From the NCBI GenBank assembly GCA_911728455.2, contig OU452229.1, positions 6,995,854-7,059,853 of the forward strand: a stretch of 64,000 nt of DNA, written 5' to 3'. This document shows, in pieces, positions 54,821-64,000 of this stretch; the first letter of the stretch is position 1; each line of letters starts with the position of its first letter. A program made the position numbers and the translations under genes. The DNA comes from Marthasterias glacialis. Taxonomy: Eukaryota; Echinodermata; Asteroidea; Forcipulatida; Asteriidae. The notes under the pieces were generated by a model that saw nothing but the letters and a program-made list of their open reading frames with translations, searched no databases and was not told the DNA's origin.

Positions 54821-56087
54821 TGGAGGCGGTGTTTTTTATAGGATGGCCAATCACAGGCTCGTAGCTATTTTGACCTCAGAGCAAGGACTTTGACCACTAG
54901 TACTTGTGCACGTGCGGCAACCATAGAGCTGTTCCTTTCAGCTCTATGGGTGCAACACACTATGCACTCTATAGGCTGGTTGTTTTGTGGATAAAATGGC
55001 GTTTTCGTGGGAATGAATGGATCATAGAGCAGTGAACGGGGTCTGTTCTACGGTTAGATCAAGAATAAACGGTCGTCAAATCTAGGCTGCTGACAAACTG
55101 AGCTACAATTCACTGATATTCGTGGAGCAGAAGGGCATGACACATTAGTAAATTTACCTACTGGTGGATACAGTAAATCCGTTATTTATCGTTACAGTTG
55201 TATCATATCTTTCTGAACACGTACATGTACACAGTGTAAGCAACAGGCTGTGATTGAAGTCGTAGTGAGGAGTCGTCAAACAAGAGCCGATGAGAATACT
55301 TTTTAAAGTGACATTAGCATAATAAGCTCCGCCTTGCATTTTGGCAAATGCAGAAGCATCATGATGCTTCTGCACTTAATAACGGCAAGGCGCGACGACG
55401 AATAGACTGAACAATTAACGGTTAATTATAATGGCATTACATTGTGCTTTAAGCATTCAGGTTTTCTAAACGACCTTTGTAATGTAGCAGTTTAAAATTT
55501 AATTTATTTAGAAAAATTGTGATTTTTTAGTTACCAAATAGTTACACTTTTTGAGCCATGCCTTTTGTACACAAATACAAAACGTGCTATAAATGACGTC
55601 ATGATAACGTGACATAATTAATTGTTCCAAAAAAGCACATCTTCAATATCGAACAAGTCAAAAACTGGAAACAAAATGAATATCGGATGTATACTTCCTG
55701 AGATATGGTGGTAACAAGATTGACTTATTAAATATTCAAGTCACTGTAACGTGATTAATTAATTAACAATTATAATTTTTTATATCGTTTCACTAAGTCA
55801 GGGCTTAAGCTTCCATATGGTATCAAATTTGTCTGGTGTTTTGTTCTTCTAAAAATGAGTTATTGTGTTAGGAAAAGTCATGTATTAAGTCAATGGGGTT
55901 TTTCGGGAAATAAGAATAATAACAGCCAAACAAAAATAAAAATCCCGACAGAAACAATAGCTGTTCCGCTTGAAAGGTCGGTACAGCTAATAAAAAAACA
56001 AAGAACAGCACAAGATGAATAAATAAACAAGATTCATGACAAAACAGCAGAATCTGTAAAACAAGAATCAAGAATCAACACAACCAA

Positions 56088-56566
56088 TACACCGATCCAG
56101 TAGGCCACGCCCCTCAACAAATTGACCAATCACAATGCGTGATTTAAGGTCCGACAAATTGCCGCCATTTTGTCCGCCATAACTTTTTAATTTGTGTATT
56201 GCTAACTACACACTTTTCGTTGACTTTACTTTTGTTTCGTATGTACAGGGCAATTCTTTTACAAACCCGAGTTTTATCATTAACCATGGTCAAGCGGTGT
56301 TTATATTTTAATTGTAACTCTGACTCTCGATACCCTGACAAGAGAGGAAATGTACATTTTTGGCCTTTTCCAAAACCAAAGTCCAACGGAGAGAAGTGCT
56401 TTCGGCGAACATGCAACACACGGCGTGTGTATGTACCATTATACCAGGCTTCCCACATACATGTACAAGTACATGTATGTGTGCATCCGTCATGCGGCGA
56501 TCGTGACACGTTGTGGGTGGTTGCTTGGTCGTTGCTATGGTGGGCGTGGCCTACTGGATGGGTGTA
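56088..56566 (+). mobile_element. Family B-like element carrying a THAP-domain relic
   Basis: Inverted ends ACACCGATCCAGTAGGCCAC and GTGGCCTACTGGATGGGTGT, flanked by TA, with the TTGACCAATCAC motif just inside. Unlike the other copies it keeps coding-like sequence for the start of a THAP zinc finger (56286 onward). Confidence 0.75.
56286..56405 (+). pseudogene. THAP zinc-finger N-terminal fragment
   Basis: The frame starting at ATG 56286 reads MVKRCLYFNCNSDSRYPDKR, then GNVHFWPFPKPKSNGEKC. This fits the THAP start: C-x4-C, then a hydrophobic and FP-containing stretch. The usual Trp after the basic segment is Cys here, and the later C-x2-H pair and AVPTIF end were not found. THAP domains bind DNA in P-element and Kolobok transposases and in host proteins. 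Location between transposon ends suggests transposase debris. Confidence 0.55.
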
Positions 56567-57654
56567 TTTCCTTGCTCTATGATTTAAGCTGGCCAGGGTA
56601 GTCAAAAGTGTAGCTAAACACTGTGACCCGAAGGCCTGTCTACCCAAGCTCATCTATTGCTATATATCTAAAGGCAAACAAGTAAAAAAAAAAGTATAAA
56701 ATGTCATGAGTCAATTGAATGAACTATGATATAAAAATTATATATGTTGGGGAACGCAAGTGCGCCCTCAATCTTTCTTTTGAAACTAACCCTAACACTT
56801 TATTATGGACCTTTATACTTTTTGCTAACGGACGGATTGCAACGTATCCATCCATTAAAAATAGGTCCTTAGTAGTTCTTTAATTGTTATTCAAGTTTAT
56901 TACAACTATTGATGAATAGTATTAGTAATCTACACTTCATATTGGTTATCACATTACATTTATCATACAAGAAAGTGCTTATTTCAAAATTATCTTTGCG
57001 TTGCCGGGATGATATTTGTAGGTATATTTATTGGCGTAATTTTGGAAGAGGTTGTGCAGCACCTCATATCTTTCTCTTTTGCTGGAGGCTGTATGAGACA
57101 CACATACATGACATAGTTTTTGTCTATATTTTTCTCCATATTGCGCCTGAGCATGGCTCAGGGCAGTGATCTTATGCCCTGGATGTAGAGAGTATTTGTC
57201 AGAGAACCCCCAGTGAGTAATTCTGAGCTTTGTATTTATATCGTATTGGAGATCGAGAAAATGATTCATTTGTGTTCAATGATTCACCAAGTAGCTGGTG
57301 TAGTCGCTCACGTGTGTGTGTGATGTTTATGTCTCCAAATGTACATGTACTTATTATTGCTTGTAGGCCTATGTATACTTTTCCAGGTAACGGGGGTTCT
57401 TCCTGGTTCTTGTTCTTCTGGGTTCTTCTCTGTGTTCTTCTTTGTATTTAGTTGACTGCTAGTTACACCTAGTGTTTTCTTGATGGTCCCAGAGCTGATG
57501 AAGATTAAATTAACTGACTTCACCTTACAGAGTATCGCCATCCTGTGTTCTATCTAAGTCCAAGTGCTAGTCCTTTTTAATTAGAGGACCTGCCTCCTTC
57601 CTGTTTCGTTACATACATAATGCACAATGTGTGAGGACATGCAAGGAAAAATTA

Positions 57655-57904
57655 AATAAATAGATATGAATAAATAAATAAAAGTAAAAAAATAACAAAA
57701 CAAAAAAAGGTAATTAAAATATATTTTAAAAATAAATGCTTTAACAAAATGGCAAGTGGGTAGAATAGGCGTTCCCCCCCCCCCGAAAAAAAAAAAATAA
57801 ATAAAATAAATAAATAAATAAATAAACAAATATATAAATGAATAAATAAACAAACGAACGAACATACGAACGAACGAACCAACGAACGAAGGGACGAACG
57901 AACG

Positions 57905-57941
<37 letters not shown>
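57655..57941. repeat. Compound tetranucleotide microsatellite (AAAT)n-(GAAC)n-(CAGG)n
   Basis: An AAAT-rich run, then GAACGAAC units with variants to about 57904, then eight CAGG units (57906-57940). Open frames on the minus strand follow from the repeats. Confidence 0.92.
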
Positions 57942-57942
<1 letters not shown>

Positions 57943-58275
57943 CCAAAATACCGACGAACTTGGACGGCTGCAGTGAAACATACCAGAGCAAAATGGTCAG
58001 GAATGTGCACTGTCACTGCGTTTGTAATGTCATTCGGTGCCTCGATCTACGTCACGAAAGCGCGCCGGCAGGCGACATTGAAACGGATAATACAACTTTT
58101 GAGGGATAGGGGGCCTAAATTGAAAGGTAACAACTCATAAAACAGTTAATACTAACTGTACTAATATCAAACCATATAATTATTAAGCCCGACAAATGTA
58201 ACGTGAAAAATACCACTTCACGGGCCCTTTAATTATAGCTATAGCTAGGATTGCCTGATGTCAGTGGTAGTGGTG

Positions 58276-58319
58276 TCTATTCTATTCTATTCTATTCTAT
58301 TCTATTCTATTCTATTCTA
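58276..58319. repeat. (TCTAT)n microsatellite at the 3' end of a LINE
   Basis: Eight units of TTCTA. On the minus strand it directly follows the C-terminal coding end of the retrotransposon at 58320, as the 3' tail of several non-LTR clades does. Confidence 0.85.
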
Positions 58320-59660
58320 AGGCGTCGGCACGGGTAACTCACTCTGCCCTGCCATCTGGTTCACGATGCTACGCAATTCTTCTCTGTCCTCAGCCATCAT
58401 TGCCAATTGGATTGTTGACTTTTGGTTGATTGGAGTACAAGAGACTTTGATGCAATCTGTCCATCTTTGTTTTTTGGCAGGTCTTCCCTTTGGCCTTTTT
58501 CCATTTATACTTGCCTCCATTAGAATCTTTGGGTATCTCATGGGCTGCATCCTTTGTAGCGTGTCCTAAGAATCTCATCCTTTTTTGCAAGTTTAAAAAA
58601 TATTTTTTTTCGGGTAGATTTGTTTTGGTTTTGATTTACATTTCAGTTTTATGTTAGTCAATACAAGTTGGTGGTCAGATCCCACATCTGCACTTGGGAA
58701 ACTTCTGGAGTTTGTGACACACCTTTTCCATTTGCCGTTGATCATGATGTAGTCAATTTTGTTCCAAGTTCTTTTGTCCGGAGATTCCCGTGTCCATTGT
58801 CTACTGTTTTTACTCTGCTTGAACATGGTGTTAGTAGTTCATTTGTAGCACCGAAAGTCAGAAGTTTTTCTCCCCTCGAGTCTGCTTCACCAATTCCATG
58901 TTTTTCCATGATGTTTTCACACTGTGAATTGTCTTAGCCCACTTTGGCATTTAAGTCTACCATGACTGTAAGGGTGTGACTTTTTGGAGTTTTGTCTACT
59001 TCTAGTTGTAGTACGGTAAGTCATATAACTCATCAACTCTGGTCTCAGTGTCCGCAGCGTTTGGTGCATAAACCTGAATTATTGTCATGGCTCCTGTTTT
59101 TTGGTTTGGAATCTTGCTGATATAAGTCTTGGTGATACGGGGTTGTACCCTACTAGTGCACTTTGAGCTTTCTTATTGAGTATTAAGGCAACTCATAGTC
59201 TCATTTCTAGAGCACAATATTTTGTATCCATCTGTAGTGAATTCTCCTGAGTCGGTCCAATGTGTTTTCTGCGACCCCTAGTATTTCCCAGTTAAATTTC
59301 TTCATCTTATTAAGGAGAATCTCAGTGTTACCATCCTGGTATGAAGTTCTGACGTTCCAGGTTCCAATGCCTATGTGATTTCTGGAGGTTAGTAATGCCT
59401 CCTTTTCCTTTGGTAAATCAGCTTCAGCCCTTCAATTGGGGGTTGGCTTGGTGTTGATCCCGCTCTTGGAGGACTATCAAACTTTCCAATTAGCTTTAAA
59501 GCTGGAGCGTCCTGATGCCTCTGTAGGCCCATCGGAAGAGACGGCGGGTTAGTAATTTCAGGGGCTCGAACCCTGGTGCTGTTGTGTCGTTTCATCATGT
59601 TCCAGTTCCGCTCAGTAATAGCTAGGCGGGTGAGACTTGCCTCTAGCTCTCCTAGCCACC
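58320..59660 (-). pseudogene. Internally deleted non-LTR retrotransposon (LINE) relic
   Basis: Reading the minus strand from about 59660: a short N-terminal part; then an APE-type endonuclease start, GTWNVRTSYQDGNTEILLNK near 59370; endonuclease pieces in shifting frames; its conserved end, TWNKIDYIMINGKWKR ... SFPSADVGSDHQLVL (58593-58790); and at once the extreme C-terminal domain MRFLGHATKDAAHEIPK ... NGKRPKGRPAKKQRWTDCIK (58320-58590). The reverse transcriptase that should separate them is missing. Several frameshifts and stops; inactive. The (TCTAT)n tail lies at its 3' end. Confidence 0.8.
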
Positions 59661-60699
59661 CTGATCTGTCCGTCACCTACTGAACAAGTCAGAAGGCTCA
59701 TAATCCCCACCAGCAAGAAGGTAGATCATCAGGACGCTTACCCGCTATCTCACAAGTCGGTCGTCATCCTTCAAACTTCTTGCTACACTAAAAGCTACTC
59801 TACTTTTCACTGCGTGCTGCATGCAAATGGCTACCGGGGACGGTCTCCTCCTTGTTGTCCATCATAACAAATATGATAAGAGAATACAGGTTTTCTTCGG
59901 TAGTGGTGTACACTGTAGAAAACCATGATCAGTGGTCCTCTGAAGTAATTTTCGATCCTATCAAGTTTTCACGGCTTACAATCGGGCTCATACGTGATAG
60001 GCCTACAGAGTAGTTATTATGGTAAAACTTGGCAAGAACTTTAGAAGTATCAAATGCTTTCTCCATCACGTCCACGTACACGCAACTTAATTAATTACGC
60101 ATAGCTCAGTCCAGAGCCTAAAGACAACGAAGAGTCGGACCCTAGTTTCACTCTCTTTGCCTTCAGTGTTACTCTGAACGGAGAAGATACTAACTTTATG
60201 ATATCTGTGATCCCGGTGAGGATGTCCCTCTCAGCGATTTTTTCGAAGTCGGACAATCGCTGATCGAGGCTATGATGGGCTCATCAGCAGCCCGTTTACT
60301 TTTTAGGCAGGTGTCTTTTTCATTGTAAACTGACATCTGAATTCTCTGTGGTATCTGGAATGTTGAGTTCTGATAAAAACAGTTTCACTATTGGCTTGAA
60401 TGCCTGAATTTGTGCAGCATTTTGAAGTGTGACGTGAAGAACTATCGCTGGGATTTACAAGATTTGATTTACTTGTTCTATCCTCAGACGATTTGCTCCA
60501 AAGTTTGACCATGTTTTACTACAGCAAACTACATCATAATGTTCATGTACATGTATGGACACCCAGTGGCGTACATTTTGTTGTGAAAAGTGGAGGGGAT
60601 GGAGAGGGGGAAAAGGAATAATGCTGAGATTACGAGCAAAGGGGTCATGGGGAAGGTTACAGCAGATGTTCGATTGCATTATGGATGCTCTCTTTTTGT
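59661..60699. other. Region without a recognised gene
   Basis: Short open frames only, none with family motifs. The stretch may include 5' sequence of the LINE relic (to about 59870). Confidence 0.35.
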
Positions 60700-61500
60700 T
60701 AATTTTCTGCGTAGTTTGTTCAAAAAATTACAGGAAAAAAATTGGCTTTTCTGCATAGTACAATGTACATTCATTAGGCCTTGTCAAGTAGCCGATACCA
60801 ACTTCAATTTGTCACAGCGGTGCTGTTTGCAGTCTTTAGAATGTATCTTCAGTCTCTTATTACTCACCCAACTTACTTAAAGTTGCCAAATACATTCTTG
60901 CGGGTTTCTGAATGTCTGGACCGAGTGATGTAGGCCCTAACTATACTTTCGGCACAAGTACTCTATAAACAGAGGACGGCTTGAAGAAATTAGTGATTTT
61001 TGTCACCTTAGCTCTCTTTGCCTGACTCGCGATATTCTCAAGATGCAAAACTAAAATCGGCAAAGAAAGTATACGTATGCAGTATAGCCTAACGTTTACT
61101 GTAATTCCGATTAAACAGACCAGTCTTGTCACACTGTCTGTTTGCCGTATGAATTGCTATCACGCCTCCTTTGTGCAAAACAAAAAGGCCGAACGGCAAA
61201 CGTGACGTTCAATACACTCATTATCATTTAGTTTCATTTTAACTGGAGCAGCGCTAGTAGTGCACGGGCGTATCCATCCCTCAAAAAAGAAGGAAAACAA
61301 ATCCGATATTTATTTTCAGCAAAGTGGTGGGTGTGGATAAGTTCCGTAACGTTCGTGTAAATGACCTCACTGTTTGCACGTACAGTTGGGCGTGTACGGG
61401 CGTGTACAGACGTGGGTCTTGATAGGGATTTGAAGAAATATTTTATTTATTTACCAAGCTAGCAGGTAGTTTTTCAGTGAAAACCACCATCTTGTTTTAA
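60700..61500. repeat. About 0.95-kb tandem duplication, unit 1
   Basis: TGGCTTTTCTGCATAGTACA at 60742 and CGGGCGTGTACAGACGTGGG near 61396 recur at a constant offset of about 945 bp in unit 2. No coding content recognised; short frames are shared shadows. Confidence 0.75.
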
Positions 61501-61639
61501 AGGACCAAAAAACCTGGGTGAGGAGGGGGAGGGGGGGGGGGGAGGGATCCTATGCACCATCACCCCGGACAAAAAGTGGGAGATAATTTATATCCCCCAT
61601 CCCCTCCCTGGTATTTACGCCCATACACACGACTTGTAT

Positions 61640-62470
61640 TTTTTTGTATAACAACCACCACGGAGTTTGTTCAAATAATATTACAGAAACTATTTGGCTT
61701 TTCTGCATTGTACATTGTACATTCATTAGGCCTTGTCAAGTAACCGATACCAACCTCAGTTTGTCACAGCGGTGCTGTTTGCGGTCTTTGGTATCTATCT
61801 TCAGTCTGTTTTGCAGTTATTCCCACTCAAAGTTACCAAAATACATTAGTGCGGGTTTCTGTTTGTTTGGAATGAGCGTTATACTACTTCCGGCACAAGT
61901 ACTCTGAACAGAGGCTGGCTTGAAGAAATTAGTGATTTTTGTCACCTTAGCTCTCTTTGCCTGACTCGCGATATTCTCAAGATGCAAAATTAAAATCGAT
62001 AAAGAAAGTATACTTATGCAGGCCTAACGTTTAGTTCCGATTAAACAGACCAGTCTTGTCACACTGTTCGCCAATCGCCATATGAAAAGCAATCATGCCT
62101 CTTTTGTGCAAAACAAAAGGGCCTGAAATGTGAAATAATAGCCTGAACGGCAAACGTGACGTTCAATACACTCATTTACAATTAGTATAATTTTATTTTT
62201 AATTGGAGCAACACTAGTACTGCACGGGCAAATCCATCCCTTCAAAAACGATATTTATTTTCAGCGAAGTGTGGGTATACTTTAGTTCCGTAACGTTTGT
62301 GTAAATTACCGTCTACTCACTAGTTGTACGTACAGGTGGGCGTGTACGGGCGTGTAAAGACGTTGATGTTGTCTTGGTAGAGATATGTAGAAAATTAATA
62401 TTTTATTCATTTACTAAGCTATCGGGTGCTTTTTCAGTGAAAACCACCATTTCCTTTTTAGGACCAAAAA
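61640..62470. repeat. About 0.95-kb tandem duplication, unit 2
   Basis: Same order as unit 1: TGGCTTTTCTGCATTGTACA, CGGTGCTGTTTGCGGTCTT, TTAAACAGACCAGTCTTGTC, CACCATTTCC. Small indels distinguish the units. Confidence 0.75.
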
Positions 62471-62629
62471 TCTGGGGATCCTGGACAAAAAGTACTGGGT
62501 ATATCCCCCAATCCCCCTGGTATTTACGCACATGCACACGACTTGTATGTTTTCTGTAAACACAACCAGTTTTCAACAGATGACCCCCAAGAATGTTTGT
62601 TTTATCACGATGGGCAACGTTTCACATAA

Positions 62630-63400
62630 TGTTTAAATATAAAAAATGGTAACAGTCCAATGTGCCCCCACCAATTTTTTTCTGACTTTTCCCAAAATAT
62701 ATCTAGCATCATGTTGGCAAAAAAAGTTAGCTGTTGCCATGGCAACCATTTTTCGACCTTGGGTCACACGATTTTACTGTTTTTTAGTGATTTGTTTTAA
62801 TTTCCACTTGTTTTTGGTTTTTCGGCCAGAACAGTGATAGTGCTGAGTCACGTGATAGTCTGAAATGCTTCTGGGATTTTGTGTTTTCAGCCTGTAATTA
62901 GGGGGTCAGATTACATCAAGTTTTTTAGCAATAAATTATTTTCAACATGCTAATTTCTAAAATATTTAGGTTTGTCAACCAAGCCTTATTATTGCTCCAT
63001 GGGCCCTTGGCGGCGGCCATTTTGATTTTTAAGTGAAAAACCGCAAAACACAATTTTTCCCCAAATGGGGTAAATTAATGGATTATAGCGCCCTCAACGG
63101 TGACTGCAGTTACTAATTAGGTTGGAATTCTATTGATCTTGTTAAAATGTATAAGTTTGTCAAGTTTCAAAAAATTCAGACAAAAATACAAAAGTTATGG
63201 GGGAAAACACGATTTTTTTACCCAAAATGGGCAAACAAGTCAAAAACGCCCTCTAGTGATGATTTTTGGAAATTTTTTGACGTCATCATGTAAAACTCGG
63301 TGAAATGATCATTTATGGCAAGTTTTATCAAAATCGGTCGACCTCTTTGGAAAATACAGTCCCCGTAGGCCCTACTTGAAAAAAAAAGCCCGGTTCTGAT
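62630..63400. repeat. Dispersed repeat G, copy 2, inverted
   Basis: AGCTGTTGCCATGGCAACCA, GGTCACACGATTTTA, GAGTCACGTGATAGTCTGAA and GGCAAGTTTTATCAAAATC match copy 1 reversed. No coding content recognised. Confidence 0.6.
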
Positions 63401-63407
63401 AGGGTTA

Positions 63408-63600
63408 AAGGGCCCATTAAGTGAATGTTTCTAAGGAACGTATTTTGTGCTACTATCTACTACCCTTAAAGTGTATGAAAACTAATTAACATCCCTTTTT
63501 GATTAATTTGGTTGAAAAGTGTACTTTTTCAATAAACATTAAACTGTCCATGCTTTTCCAGACAACTGGAGTTCATGGCCGATCTCTACCGCTTCAGCTT
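63408..63600. repeat. Dispersed repeat K, copy 2 (partial)
   Basis: AAGGGCCCATTAAGTGAATG, then TTTTGTGCTACTATCTACTA and ACTAATTAACATCCCTTTTT, parallel to 41068-41220. The remainder to 64000 shows nothing recognisable. Confidence 0.55.
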
Positions 63601-64000
63601 CTGGCTTCCAACCAATTGCTCAAAAAACAGCCTGAAAATATGTTTGTTTGGCAATAAAATGCAGCACAGCAGCCTCGAGGTTTTTAACTTTGGCGCGAAA
63701 TTGGGGAGATATTGGCACTTTTCTCAAAAATATGTGAGTCTTACTGCCACTCCCTAAAATCCTGACATTCCTCAAATTACTTGCAAATCAATTCATCTCT
63801 CTCCTTGCACACTATACATATTATTATCCACATACACTCTGTGTGAGCACGTGAAGGCAATAGCTCCTGCACCTCCGTTCATAAACAAAGTTATAAAATT
63901 TGCATTGTAAAATAAACATCATACTTATTAGAATGGTCCTAATTCTGACACTAAGCATGTAGTTTTCAGCACCGTCGGTTTTAACGCCGCTGGCTCAAAC

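Noticed and set aside
56144-56653. 169-codon minus-strand frame
   Set aside because: Antisense to the THAP fragment within the transposon; no motif of its own.
57308-57541. 77-codon minus frame (Lys, Asn and Glu rich)
   Set aside because: Possible repeat-derived coding debris, but no domain motif could be recognised.
57581-58016. Minus-strand frames with Cys-Leu-Pro-Ala repeats
   Set aside because: Translation of (CAGG)n, (GAAC)n and (AAAT)n.

Overview
The window is animal nuclear DNA. It is AT-rich, with short exons in long introns, GT/AG splice sites, tRNA-derived SINEs, MITE-like DNA transposons and non-LTR retrotransposon remains, and no bacterial-style operons. The many ACATGTAC stretches, the SINE types and a creatine-synthesis gene suggest a marine deuterostome invertebrate, most likely an echinoderm. 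That assignment is inference; no single feature proves it.

Three genes can be supported. (1) Positions 1312-14955 (+) hold a pentameric ligand-gated ion channel (pLGIC) subunit whose 5' exon or exons lie outside the window or were not found. (2) Positions 18959-35394 (+) hold a complete paralogue of about 475 aa in ten exons. The two form a tandem duplicate: seven of the eight shared exons have identical or near-identical lengths and the same intron phases (129/129, 195/198, 100/100, 158/158, 156/156, 177/174, 48/48), and the final tail exons have diverged. Both lack the two cysteines of the Cys-loop but keep its central Pro, have only a short linker between M3 and M4, carry an acidic residue at pore position -1', and continue after M4 into a long basic tail. 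They therefore resemble prokaryotic and protist-type pLGICs more than classical nicotinic or GABA/glycine receptors. (3) Positions 39462-45551 (-) hold guanidinoacetate N-methyltransferase (GAMT), 246 aa in five exons, tail-to-tail with gene 2.

Most of the rest is transposon-derived. Region by region: 0-1.3 kb, a family A MITE; 1.3-16.6 kb, gene 1 with introns full of SINEs and MITEs; 16.6-19 kb, AT-rich spacer; 19-35.4 kb, gene 2 with MITEs and long hairpins in its introns; 35.5-39.4 kb, spacer with a long palindrome; 39.4-45.6 kb, GAMT, with a 9-bp satellite in intron 1; 45.6-64 kb, no recognisable cellular gene, but a CATATGGG minisatellite, another family A copy, a SINE, a THAP-domain transposon relic, tetranucleotide satellites, an internally deleted LINE and a roughly 0.95-kb tandem duplication.

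The two channel genes may make subunits of one channel; this rests only on paralogy and linkage. GAMT is a metabolic enzyme with no evident link to them. Exon ends were read by eye from conserved protein sequence and splice consensus; no transcript data were available.
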